From Comamonas avium (GTDB lineage Bacteria; Pseudomonadota; Gammaproteobacteria; Burkholderiales; Burkholderiaceae_C): a stretch of 64,000 bases of DNA. The translations under genes and the position numbers were made by a program. The DNA lies in assembly GCF_014836675.1 (NCBI RefSeq), contig NZ_JACSQK010000006.1:333214-397213 (forward strand), written 5' to 3'. The stretch's first letter is position 1; every line of letters starts with the position of its first letter. Below the pieces are notes generated by a model. The model saw nothing but the letters and a program-made list of their open reading frames with translations. It was not told the DNA's origin and did no database searches. Shown here one piece after another: positions 1 to 8,169 of the stretch.

Positions 1-991
1 TTCTTCGCGCAAGCCCCAAGGCCAGTCCCGGCTGCTGGTGGTGCTTGGTGTGGTGGTGCTGCTGTTGATTGTCTGGGGGTTCTGGAAAGCCGCCCAGCCT
101 CCTGCACCGTATTTTCAAGGGCAGATGGAAGCGCGCGAGACTGATATCGCCCCCAAGGTGACGGCGCGCATCCGCCAGGTGCTGGTGACCGAAGGCCAGC
201 AGATACAGGCCGGTGATTTGCTGGTGGAGATGGACAGCCCGGAGGTGCAGGCCAAACTGGCGCAGGCCGAGGCTGCCAAGGATGCGGCACAGGCCGTGGC
301 TGACAAAGCCAGCAACGGTGCACGGCCCGAAGAAGTGCAAATGGCCAGGCTGGGCTGGGAGCGTGCACAAGCGGCTGCCAATCTGGCCAAGACCTCTTAC
401 GACCGTGTCCAAAGCCTGTACGACCAGGGGCTGGTGTCTGCGCAAAAGCGTGATGAGGCACAGACCAACTGGCGCGCTTCTGCTGCGCAGGCCCAAGCGG
501 CCAGAGCGCAGTACGAAATGGCGGCCAAGGGCGCGCGTGCCGAAGACAAAAGCGCCGCTGCTGCGCAGGCCCGTCAGGTTGATGGCGTGATTGCCGAAGT
601 CAAGGCCGCAGAGGCTGAAACGCAGCTGCGCAGCCCTGTGGGGGGCGAGGTGGCCAATGTGCTGGCCAGGGTGGGTGAGCTGTCACCGCAGGGCGTCTCG
701 GTCGTGACCGTGGTGGACCTGACTGACCAGTGGGTGATCATCAATGTGCGTGAAGACTTCTTGCAGCGCTTTGCCGTTGGCAGCCGCTTTACCGGCAAGC
801 TGCCTGCGTTGAATAACCAGAGCGCAGAGTTTGAGGTGTATTACCTGGGTGTGCTCCCGGATTTCGCCACCTGGCGCACCACCCGGGGCAGCCAGGGCTT
901 TGATGCACGCACTTTCGAAGTGCGTGCACGGCCTGCGCAGCCCATTGTGGGTGCGCGCCCCGGCATGAGTGTGCTGGTGGAAGGCGCATAG
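1..991 (+). CDS. HlyD-family membrane fusion (periplasmic adaptor) protein, 5' end outside window
   Basis: The reading frame is open from base 2, so the gene starts before the window; the GTG at 38 lies inside the membrane segment and is unlikely to be the true start. A short polar stretch is followed by one hydrophobic segment (LLVVLGVVVLLLIVWGFW), then a biotinyl/lipoyl-like half (IAPKVTARIRQVLVTEGQ), a long Ala/Gln/Glu-rich coiled-coil hairpin around bases 230-600, the second lipoyl half (LRSPVGGEVANVLARVGEL) and a beta-barrel domain. This is the order of EmrA/YhiI-type adaptors that link an inner-membrane pump to a TolC-type channel. It overlaps the next permease gene by one base, so the three genes form one operon. 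An outer-membrane partner may lie upstream of the window. Confidence 0.9.
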   Translation, partial: SSRKPQGQSRLLVVLGVVVLLLIVWGFWKAAQPPAPYFQGQMEARETDIAPKVTARIRQVLVTEGQQIQAGDLLVEMDSPEVQAKLAQAEAAKDAAQAVADKASNGARPEEVQMARLGWERAQAAANLAKTSYDRVQSLYDQGLVSAQKRDEAQTNWRASAAQAQAARAQYEMAAKGARAEDKSAAAAQARQVDGVIAEVKAAEAETQLRSPVGGEVANVLARVGELSPQGVSVVTVVDLTDQWVIINVREDFLQRFAVGSRFTGKLPALNNQSAEFEVYYLGVLPDFATWRTTRGSQGFDARTFEVRARPAQPIVGARPGMSVLVEGA

Positions 992-2166
992 TGCCACCGT
1001 TCATTGCCAGCTTGCAGCGTGAGTGGCAGCGCTTGCGCGCTTGCCGCTGGGATTGGGCCATGGTCAGCTGGGTGCCTTTGCTGTCCATGGCTTTGATGTG
1101 CTGGATTTTCTCTGCAGGCCAGCCGTATAAATTGCCGATTGCGGTGTGGAATGAAGACCACTCCAGCATGTCACGTCAGCTGGTGCGCATGCTTCAGGCC
1201 ACGCCCGGTTTAGAGGTGGTGCACAGCGTATTGAACCCCGCTGAAGCGGCCGACGCCCTGCAGCGCATGCAGGTGTATGGCGTGGTGCACATCCCCCCCG
1301 GCATGGAGCGCGACGTCAAGCGCGGTGGCGCAGCCACAGTGACCTTGATGCACAACGCCCAGCTGGCCACGGCATCGAGCCTGCTGCAGCGCGATTTGCA
1401 GCAGGTGGTGGGCACCTTGTCTGCCGGGGCAGAGATGCAGGCACGCGCCAAGCGCGGAGACCCGCACCAGGCGCTGCAGGTGCGCATGGAGCCCATCACC
1501 ACCAAGCTGGTGGCACTGTTTAACGTCTCTACCAATTACGAGCAGTTTCTGGCGGCCACACTGGTGCCAGCCCTGGTGCATATCCTGGCCATGACAGCCG
1601 GAGTGTGGTGCGTGGGGCGTGAGCTGCGTGACCGCTCTTTGGGTGCATGGCTGCAGGCATCAAGCAGCGGGCTCGATACGCTGGCAGCCCTGCTGGGCAA
1701 GCTGGCAATTCCTGCGGCATTGCTGTGGGGCAGCGGCATGCTGTGCCTGCTGTATCTGGCACAGCTGCGTGGCTGGCATGTGGCGGGCAGCATGGGCTGG
1801 ATTGCCGTGGGCTTGGCTGCTTTGGTGGGCGTGAGTCTGGCCGCAGGTGCGGTACTGGCGGCAGTCACACTGTCTTTGCGCACGGCGCTGTCTGGCGCGG
1901 GGCTGTTGTCAGCGCCCGCCTTTGCGTTCAGTGGCGTAGGTTTTCCGCTGCTGTCCATGAGTGCCTCTGCCCGTGGCTGGGCGCTGGCAATGCCGTACAC
2001 GCACTACGCCCGTTTGCAGATGGAGCAGTGGCAAATGGGTGCACCCGTGGCGCAGACCGTGCCGGTGGTGGGCGGCTTGCTGCTGGCAACGCTGGTGCTG
2101 CTGGCGCTGGCCACCTGGGGTTTGCAGCGTGCACGTACGCTGCCTGAACGCTGGGGAGGGCGCTGA
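991..2166 (+). CDS. ABC-2 type transporter permease (YhhJ-like), first of pair
   Basis: The protein is 391 residues with a GTG start that overlaps the stop of the HlyD gene. It has one N-terminal membrane segment (about residues 13-35), a large extracytoplasmic domain (about 40-175) and five or six C-terminal membrane segments. This is the YhhJ/YbhR-type ABC-2 permease layout. The extracytoplasmic part carries the family-typical stretch LFNVSTNYEQFLAATLVPALV before the second membrane block. Together with the following paralogue it would form the membrane part of an exporter served by the HlyD adaptor. No ATP-binding subunit is encoded in the visible cluster, so the energy source is either upstream or elsewhere. 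Confidence 0.85.
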   Translation: MPPFIASLQREWQRLRACRWDWAMVSWVPLLSMALMCWIFSAGQPYKLPIAVWNEDHSSMSRQLVRMLQATPGLEVVHSVLNPAEAADALQRMQVYGVVHIPPGMERDVKRGGAATVTLMHNAQLATASSLLQRDLQQVVGTLSAGAEMQARAKRGDPHQALQVRMEPITTKLVALFNVSTNYEQFLAATLVPALVHILAMTAGVWCVGRELRDRSLGAWLQASSSGLDTLAALLGKLAIPAALLWGSGMLCLLYLAQLRGWHVAGSMGWIAVGLAALVGVSLAAGAVLAAVTLSLRTALSGAGLLSAPAFAFSGVGFPLLSMSASARGWALAMPYTHYARLQMEQWQMGAPVAQTVPVVGGLLLATLVLLALATWGLQRARTLPERWGGR

Positions 2167-2168
2167 GT

Positions 2169-3314
2169 ATGGACAGCCAGACAGCGGTCAGTTTCATGCG
2201 CTTGTGGTGGGCCAGCCTGCTGACGCTGCTGCGCGACAAGGGGGCCGTGCTGCTGCTGTTTGGTGCGCCCATGCTGTACGGGTTTTTTTATCCGTGGTTC
2301 TACCAGCAGCAGGTGGTGCAGCGTGTGCCCGTTGCGGTGGTGGTGCAAGACAACTCTGGGCTGGCGCGGCAGGTGCTGCGCTTTGCACAGGCCAGCCCGC
2401 GCATAGATCCGCAACTGGTCACGGGCGATGAAGCACAGGCGCGCGATGCCGTGCTGCGCGGCACGGTCATGGGCTACGCCTTGATTGGCCATGATTTCAA
2501 ACGCGATGTACTGCGCAGCGACAAAGTGGTGGTGCCCGTGTACGCCAATGGTGCCTACCCGCTGGTGAGCAAGCAGGTGCAATACGGATTTGCCGAGGCC
2601 GTGGGCACGGTGTCTGCGGGCGTTGAGATGAAGCGCCTGCAAGCCAGCGGGCAAAGCGCGCTGCAATCGGCTGCCAGCCGCTCGCCCGTCAATGTGCACA
2701 ACGTGGCGCTGTTCAACCCCACAGAAGGCTATGGCAGCTTTGTGGTGGCTGCCGTAGCCATTTTGATCTTGCAGCAAACCTTGCTGATGGGGGGCGCTTT
2801 GCTGGTGGGCACATGGCGTGAGCAGGGCGTGGCCCATGCCAGCGTCAGGCAATGGCTGGCCCGGCTGCTGGCGCTGTGTGTGCCGGGCTGGCTGGCTGGG
2901 CTGTTTTACTTTGGCTGGATTTTTATCTGGCAAGACTACCCGCACGGCGGCAACCCATGGGGCGCTTTGCTGCTGCTGGCCTGCTTTGTACCGGCGGTAG
3001 CGGGTTGCGCCAGTTTGCTCGGCTGGTGGCTGGCCAACCGCGAGCGTGCGTTGCAGGTGGTGCTGTTTACGTCCATTCCGCTGGCATTCATGGGGGGCTT
3101 TACCTGGCCTGTGGAGGCTTTGCCTGACGCCTTGCAGTGGCTGCGCTGGCTGTCGCCCAGCACGGCGGGCATTCAGGCATCACTGCGGCTCAACCAGATG
3201 GGGGCACCGCTGGCGGCTGCAGCCCAGCCCATGCTGTGGCTGGCGCTGATGGCACTGAGCAGCTGGGCCGCCATGCTGTGGATAGGTAGCCGCCACAAGC
3301 TTTCTGAAAAGTGA
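2169..3314 (+). CDS. ABC-2 type transporter permease, second of pair
   Basis: 381 residues, starting two bases after the stop of the previous permease. It has the same plan: an N-terminal membrane segment (TLLRDKGAVLLLFGAPMLYG), a periplasmic domain to about residue 180, a segment NVALFNPTEGYGSFVVAAVA equivalent to that of its neighbour, then the C-terminal membrane bundle. The two permeases probably work as a heterodimer. The gene ends at the edge of a palindromic repeat that may act as a terminator. I cannot name the exported substrate; related systems export drugs or other hydrophobic compounds. Confidence 0.85.
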   Translation: MDSQTAVSFMRLWWASLLTLLRDKGAVLLLFGAPMLYGFFYPWFYQQQVVQRVPVAVVVQDNSGLARQVLRFAQASPRIDPQLVTGDEAQARDAVLRGTVMGYALIGHDFKRDVLRSDKVVVPVYANGAYPLVSKQVQYGFAEAVGTVSAGVEMKRLQASGQSALQSAASRSPVNVHNVALFNPTEGYGSFVVAAVAILILQQTLLMGGALLVGTWREQGVAHASVRQWLARLLALCVPGWLAGLFYFGWIFIWQDYPHGGNPWGALLLLACFVPAVAGCASLLGWWLANRERALQVVLFTSIPLAFMGGFTWPVEALPDALQWLRWLSPSTAGIQASLRLNQMGAPLAAAAQPMLWLALMALSSWAAMLWIGSRHKLSEK

Positions 3315-3389
3315 GCTGTCAGCGCTTATGTAGCAATAGTTTCAATATGAAAACAATTTGAAAGTGTTGCAGTGTAAGCGCTGATAGCT
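3314..3389. repeat. Palindromic repeat element, copy A
   Basis: The 15-base arms AGCTGTCAGCGCTTA (3314-3328) and TAAGCGCTGATAGCT (3375-3389) are inverted repeats matching at 14 of 15 positions, with an AT-rich interior containing GTTTCAATATGAAAAC. Two other copies (in hrpA and at 23897) share the arm sequence and the inner GTTTCA motif. The element begins within the stop codon of the second permease gene and could terminate that operon. Confidence 0.75.
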
Positions 3390-3445
3390 ACTGATATTGA
3401 TATCTCCCTGATGGAATCTGCAATTTTGCGTTGTGTCTAAAATAA

Positions 3446-3474
3446 TTTGCAATACCAACTATTTGGTTTGCAAA
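3446..3474. promoter_or_regulatory. Candidate MarR auto-operator
   Basis: An imperfect inverted repeat, TTTGCAATACCAA then a short spacer and TTTGGTTTGCAAA, ends four bases before the marR-type start codon at 3479. MarR proteins commonly bind such palindromes and repress their own genes. The site occupies the place of a Shine-Dalgarno sequence, and none is visible. Function as an operator is inferred. Confidence 0.5.
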
Positions 3475-3478
3475 ATAA

Positions 3479-4009
3479 ATGACAAATTCTCAATTGAGCA
3501 CCTCTCCTGCCCAAGTAGCGGGCGATGCACAGCCTTTTTTTGACCCCATTGCAGTACCTCAAGCCCCCTTGTTTGGTCACTTGCTGATGAACGTCAGCCG
3601 CACCTGGCGTCAGGTGCTGGAGGTGCGTCTGGCAGAGCTGGGGTTGACCGATGCCACCTGGGTGCCGCTGTTTCACCTGCACGCGGCAGCGGGTACGCCC
3701 TTGACGCTCAAGCAGCTTGCGCAGCGTGTGGGGCTGGACAGCTCTAGCCTGGTGCGTGTGGTGGATTTGCTGGAGTCGCGGGGTTTGCTTGTGCGCCACA
3801 GCGATGCCCACGACCGCCGTAGCAAATCGCTGTGCCTGACCGCGCAAGGCCAGCATGTGGTGGCCGATGTGCGCGCCAAACTGCACCAGGTGGAGGGCCA
3901 GTTGCTGCAAGGCATGGACAGCACCACCACTGCAGCGCTGCGCCACGGCCTGCAGCAATTGCACACCCGCCTGATTGCCATTCAGGCACAGGACAAGGCC
4001 GCGCAATGA
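3479..4009 (+). CDS. MarR-family transcriptional regulator
   Basis: 176 residues. The winged helix-turn-helix lies at about residues 74-120: LTLKQLAQRVGLDSSSLVRVV as the recognition region and DRRSKSLCLT as the wing, both typical of MarR. The N-terminal 30 residues are an extension. Its stop overlaps the start of the FUSC gene (ATGA at 4006), so regulator and efflux protein are translationally coupled, which suggests that the regulator senses a compound exported by the neighbours. A palindrome directly before the start codon is a likely self-binding site. The effector is unknown. Confidence 0.9.
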   Translation: MTNSQLSTSPAQVAGDAQPFFDPIAVPQAPLFGHLLMNVSRTWRQVLEVRLAELGLTDATWVPLFHLHAAAGTPLTLKQLAQRVGLDSSSLVRVVDLLESRGLLVRHSDAHDRRSKSLCLTAQGQHVVADVRAKLHQVEGQLLQGMDSTTTAALRHGLQQLHTRLIAIQAQDKAAQ

Positions 4010-6219
4010 ACGCTGCTGATGCTCAACCCCGGCCACGGTGGCAGCGCGCCGCTGCAGCGCTGGGCTTTCATGTGCCGGTGCTGGCCTTTGCGCTGCGTAC
4101 AGCGCTGGCCGCGTTTGCCGCTTTAGCGCTGGCCCACGCCATGGGGCTGGAGCACCCGCACTGGGCTGCCATGTCGGCCTGGGCCGCCAGCCAGCCCATG
4201 CGCGAGCATTTGCTCTCTCGCGGCCTGTACCGCTTTGGCGGCTCGGTGGTCGGTGTGGTGTATGCCGTGGCCCTGGTGCTGCTGGCGCAAGATTCGCTGT
4301 GGGTACTCGCATTCGGCCTGGCACTGTGGGTGGCGGCGTGTGCTTTTCTGGGCAACTTGCAACGCGGCTATCTGGTCTATGGCTGCATGCTGGCGGGCTA
4401 TTCGGCGGCCATGGTGGTGCTGCTGCACCATGGCCCGGCAGACAGCGTGTGGCCCTTGGCGTGGGACCGCATGCTGACGGTGATCACCGGGGTGGCTGCT
4501 GCGCTGTGTATTTCGTGGTGTTTTGCGCCACGGCGCAAAGCTGCGGTGCTGATTGCGCAAAGCCGCAGCGCGCTGGCTCAAGTGCTGCAAGCCGCCGCCG
4601 CCCAATTGCGCCAGCCGTCTGCAGGCCAGGCGCTGGACCAAGGCCATCTGCTGAGCCGTCTGGCGCAAGTTGAAGAGTTGCTGGAGCTGTACCCTGAAGG
4701 CTCACGCACGGCACGCAATACCTCCAGGGCCATGCACTGGCAGCAGCACTACGCCATGGAGCTGGTGTACCAGCTGGGGCAGGCACAGGGCAATACGGGT
4801 GCGGGCGCAGGCGCGCAGGCATCTGCATCCAGCGCAATTCTTGCTGCGGGTAGCGGTGCGCTGGCACCGGCTCAGATTCAGGCGCAGAGGCTGGCCTTGT
4901 GCGATGCGGTGGACCAGCTGGCACAGGCCATGCACGCAGCACCCCATGCCCAGGCTGCCAGCCCTCAAGGGCTGAACCACGCTTTGCACCAGGCCATCCG
5001 TGCCTGTGAAGCGTCGATTGCAAGCTTGCAAGGCGGTGGCCAGCAGGCACTGCCCGGTTTGCATGCCCTGTACTTGCTGCTGCAAGCCATACGCCGTGGC
5101 CTGCGGGCTGAGGCGCTGGACCTGAACCTGCCTGCACGCAGTGGACACAGCGGTCAGCGGGGCAAAGGCCGCAAAGGCTGCAATGGCCGCCATGACAGCC
5201 CCCTGGCCCTGCACCGTGACTGGGTGGGTGCACGCCAAGCGGCCCTGCGCGCTGGCGGTACTTTGCTGGTGTTTGGCATGGTGTGGGCGTGGACGGGCTC
5301 CGGGCTGGTCGCTTTCGGCATGCTGGGTCTGTCCGTCATGCTGCTGGTGTTTTCTGCGTTTGAGAGCCCCAGCCACACCATGGCCTTTGTGCTGCGCGGG
5401 CAGCTGATTGGTGCAGGGCTGGCCTTGCTGTGTCAAAGCTGGGTGTGGCCGCTGGCACAGTCGAGCTGGCAGATGGTGGCGATGCTGCTGCCCTTTGCGC
5501 TGATGGGCGGGCTGGTGTTTGCCCACAAGCGCACGGCCGCTGGTGCAATGGACACCAACATGGCCATGTTCATTTTGCTGGCCCCCGTCTTTCCGGCAGC
5601 GGGCAGCTTCGGGCAGCACCTGAGCATGGCGCTGGTGGTGGTGTCTGGCCCGGCGCTGGCGTGGGTGGTGTACCGCTGGGTGTATCCCACCAATGACCAG
5701 CGTCGCCTGCAAACCCTTGCGCGCATGATGGTGCAGGAGGTGCCAGATTTGGCACGCCGTCTGCTGCAGGACGGCAGGCCTGTGCAGTGGCAGGTGCGGC
5801 CGGCGCACCCCAGCAACCGCTGGCAGGTGCAGCTGCACCATCGTTTGCTGCGCCTGGTGCGCTGGGCAGACAAAACGCAGTGGCCCGAGCGCGCTGTGCT
5901 GCCACGCATGGCTTTGTCGCTGCGCGCCATGCCTGCCACGCTGCTGCAGCTGCAGCAGTGGCGGCGCGAGACCATCCTGGTCACCCCCGCATTGCGCCGC
6001 ACCGAGCGGCTGGCCGTTGTGGCGCTGCGCCGTCTGGTTCAGTGGGGTGCGGGGGCACCATCGGCCAGCGCCAGCCGCAACGCACGTGCTGCCTGGCAGG
6101 CACTGGCGCAGCAAAGCTGCCTGCCTGCCGCACTGGCTGAGCAAGCGCAGTGCCTGGCGCAGCGTGACATTCCTGCGCTGGATGCGGTGCGCCATGCCTT
6201 GCACGAATCGCAGGCATAA
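4006..6219 (+). CDS. FUSC-family inner-membrane efflux protein (YccS/AaeB-like)
   Basis: 737 residues from the ATG at 4006, chosen because it overlaps the marR stop as ATGA; the open frame extends further upstream but only inside marR. Two blocks of about five membrane helices (about residues 20-165 and 410-560) are separated by and followed by cytoplasmic regions, the usual duplicated FUSC architecture. The first block holds the family-typical HPHWAAMSAWAASQPMREH region; the second holds FESPSHTMAFVLRGQLIG. Family members such as AaeB export aromatic acids with a HlyD-type adaptor, so the upstream HlyD protein could also serve this pump. A strong terminator follows directly. Confidence 0.88.
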   Translation: MNAADAQPRPRWQRAAAALGFHVPVLAFALRTALAAFAALALAHAMGLEHPHWAAMSAWAASQPMREHLLSRGLYRFGGSVVGVVYAVALVLLAQDSLWVLAFGLALWVAACAFLGNLQRGYLVYGCMLAGYSAAMVVLLHHGPADSVWPLAWDRMLTVITGVAAALCISWCFAPRRKAAVLIAQSRSALAQVLQAAAAQLRQPSAGQALDQGHLLSRLAQVEELLELYPEGSRTARNTSRAMHWQQHYAMELVYQLGQAQGNTGAGAGAQASASSAILAAGSGALAPAQIQAQRLALCDAVDQLAQAMHAAPHAQAASPQGLNHALHQAIRACEASIASLQGGGQQALPGLHALYLLLQAIRRGLRAEALDLNLPARSGHSGQRGKGRKGCNGRHDSPLALHRDWVGARQAALRAGGTLLVFGMVWAWTGSGLVAFGMLGLSVMLLVFSAFESPSHTMAFVLRGQLIGAGLALLCQSWVWPLAQSSWQMVAMLLPFALMGGLVFAHKRTAAGAMDTNMAMFILLAPVFPAAGSFGQHLSMALVVVSGPALAWVVYRWVYPTNDQRRLQTLARMMVQEVPDLARRLLQDGRPVQWQVRPAHPSNRWQVQLHHRLLRLVRWADKTQWPERAVLPRMALSLRAMPATLLQLQQWRRETILVTPALRRTERLAVVALRRLVQWGAGAPSASASRNARAAWQALAQQSCLPAALAEQAQCLAQRDIPALDAVRHALHESQA

Positions 6220-6221
6220 AA

Positions 6222-6248
6222 AAGCCTGAACCACAGTGGTTCAGGCTT
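6222..6248. terminator. Bidirectional rho-independent terminator
   Basis: A perfect 12-bp stem AAGCCTGAACCA / TGGTTCAGGCTT with loop CAG sits between the convergent FUSC and metallophosphoesterase genes. An A-run lies on the left side, giving a U-run for the leftward transcript. Confidence 0.85.
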
Positions 6249-6293
6249 GGCGCCGCTTAGGTTGACGTTGACGGCTGCAGCAGCGCAGTGGGC

Positions 6294-7466
6294 TTATTTT
6301 GTGGCGCTGCGCAGCACCAGAATATCGATGGAAGAGGGCACACCCAGACGCACGGCAAAGCCGGGCCACAACCCCGCGCCATTGCTGACAAACAGGCGCA
6401 TGGGGCCTACGTCGTACAGGCCACTGACAAAACCATCGTTGGCCGGGGCCACAATCCAGCGGTCCATGCCCTTGATATGACCGCCATGGGTGTGACCGGC
6501 AATTTGCAGATCAATGCCGTGGGGCGCATAGCTGCGTGCCATCTTGGGTTGATGGCCCAGCAAAATGTGCACTTGCGCACCACCTGCCCGGGCTTGCTGT
6601 GCCACGGTTTGTACATCGGGTGGCACCCCCTCGGGGGTGTTGGGGTCGCTGTTTTGCTCAGACAGGCGGCCATACGCGGGGTCACCCACGCCAGAGATCG
6701 CCAGCTTTTGTCCGCGCACATCCAGCACCCGTGCTTCGTTGGCCAGATAGTTCAGGTTCAGGCGGTTGAACACCCTGGCCCACGCGTCGTAGCCGCTGTA
6801 GTACTCATGGTTGCCGGGCGCTGACCACACGCCAAAAGGTGCATGCAGGCCTGCCAGGGGGGCAATGTTGCCAGCTTGCGTGGGCGCATCACCATCAATC
6901 AGATCGCCGGGCAGCACCACCATGTCGGGGCGTGCTGCGTTGGTGCGTTCCACCAGCGCTTGCACGTAGGCGGCGTTGTTCACCGGCGTGGCATGAATGT
7001 CTGCCAGCACGGCAATGCGCAGGCCATCGAGCTGGGCAGGCAGGCGCGGCAGGGTCACTTCATGCTCATTGACTTGCGGCAGCTTGACGCCCTGGGTCAG
7101 GCCATAGGCATTCAAGCCCACTGCCAAAGCCATGCCCAGCACCGTCCAGCGTGGGCGCAGGATGTGCGCTGCGCGGGTTGGACCTGCGGTGGCACGCAGC
7201 ACCAGCCACAGCACATCTCGCACGATGGCCAGCACCACACCCATGCCAATGGCAGCAAACAGGCCGCCACTGATGACCTGCAGGTGCGAGACCAGGGCAA
7301 AGTTCATGAATTCATGGCGCATGGCCACAATCAGCAGCGCCGGTGCAATGCCCAGCAGCGTGGTGATGGCCACGCACCACACGAAAGCGCGGCGATGTTT
7401 TTTGAACAGGGGATACCAGAGCCAGAGCGACAGGATGGGCGCGAGCAGCGCAAGCAAAGAAACCAT
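6294..7466 (-). CDS. Membrane-anchored metallophosphoesterase (YaeI/YkuE type)
   Basis: 390 residues from the ATG at 7466; the frame is open to 7571, but the extra 35 residues are not membrane-like. The N-terminal half has about four membrane helices. The calcineurin-like catalytic domain carries the metal ligands in order: DIH (D156, H158), GD (187-188), GNHE (218-221), a later LLGHQP and GHTHGG near the C-terminus. Related proteins hydrolyse phosphodiesters or lipid phosphates, including UDP-diacylglucosamine-like substrates, at the membrane; the substrate here is not evident. It stands alone and faces the FUSC gene across a shared terminator. Confidence 0.88.
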   Translation of the reverse strand: MVSLLALLAPILSLWLWYPLFKKHRRAFVWCVAITTLLGIAPALLIVAMRHEFMNFALVSHLQVISGGLFAAIGMGVVLAIVRDVLWLVLRATAGPTRAAHILRPRWTVLGMALAVGLNAYGLTQGVKLPQVNEHEVTLPRLPAQLDGLRIAVLADIHATPVNNAAYVQALVERTNAARPDMVVLPGDLIDGDAPTQAGNIAPLAGLHAPFGVWSAPGNHEYYSGYDAWARVFNRLNLNYLANEARVLDVRGQKLAISGVGDPAYGRLSEQNSDPNTPEGVPPDVQTVAQQARAGGAQVHILLGHQPKMARSYAPHGIDLQIAGHTHGGHIKGMDRWIVAPANDGFVSGLYDVGPMRLFVSNGAGLWPGFAVRLGVPSSIDILVLRSATK

Positions 7467-7706
7467 AAAAACAGTGCAAGAAACCAGTAAAGCGCGATGA
7501 CGCGGTGCCAAGAAGTTGCCAAAAGCAGGGTGCGCGCAAGCATAGCAATGCGATGTGTACGTTCTGTGCACCTGGGCTTACCCCATGTAAGGAAATGCGA
7601 GCAAGGGCTTGTCTGACAAGGCTTGAGCCTTGAGCGCGAGAAAGTACACCTTGTACCTGTCCAAGCGGGTGGGTGCGGATTTGTTTTGAGAAATCTGGAG
7701 GTTTGG

Positions 7707-8060
7707 ATGACAGCAAAAATCATCGCTATCGCGTGCAGTGCCTTGGCTGCAGCCACATTGTCTACATCGGCCCTGGCTGGTACAGGCGTGGGCGCAGGCT
7801 TGACCTGGACATTTGGTGGGCCCAAGCCCATTGCCGGCCCCGCGCTGGGGGTGAAGGTGTTCTCTACCGACAGGCAAGACAAGGCCGCAGCCTCGCTGGG
7901 GGTGGACTATTCCTTTGCCGATCGCAGCTTCCGTCCCAATGTGGGGGTGGCTTATCTGGGTAAGAACAATGTGTATGTGGGGGCTGATGTGGGCTACTCG
8001 TTTGCACAGCAGGGTATGAATTTCGGTGTGGGTGCCGGCTATGTAGACACGAAAAAGTAG
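7707..8060 (+). CDS. Small secreted beta-strand-rich protein, unknown function
   Basis: 117 residues from the ATG at 7707, chosen for the GGAGG at 7697-7701. A signal peptide (MTAKIIAIACSALAAATLSTSALA) is followed by a Gly-rich region with alternating hydrophobic residues (VGAGLTWTFGG, SLGVDYSFADRSF, VYVGADVGYSFAQQGMNFGV). Such strands resemble a small outer-membrane barrel or a piece of one. It has its own terminator. I do not recognise a named family. Confidence 0.75.
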   Translation: MTAKIIAIACSALAAATLSTSALAGTGVGAGLTWTFGGPKPIAGPALGVKVFSTDRQDKAAASLGVDYSFADRSFRPNVGVAYLGKNNVYVGADVGYSFAQQGMNFGVGAGYVDTKK

Positions 8061-8078
8061 CCGCTACAGCCGCTTGGA

Positions 8079-8113
8079 AAAATCCCCATGGTGGTGGCCA
8101 TGGGGATTTTTTT
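8079..8113 (+). terminator. Rho-independent terminator
   Basis: Stem AAAATCCCCATG / CATGGGGATTTT with an 8-base loop and a T-run follows the small secreted protein gene and precedes hrpA. Confidence 0.85.
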
Positions 8114-8169
8114 ATGCCTAAACCTATGTTCAACGCAGATGGGCTGGTGCTGGGATAATCCAGCCCCTT

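Noticed and set aside
4702..6234. 510-codon minus-strand frame opposite the FUSC gene
   Set aside because: Antisense of a membrane protein gene; the composition is that of a shadow.
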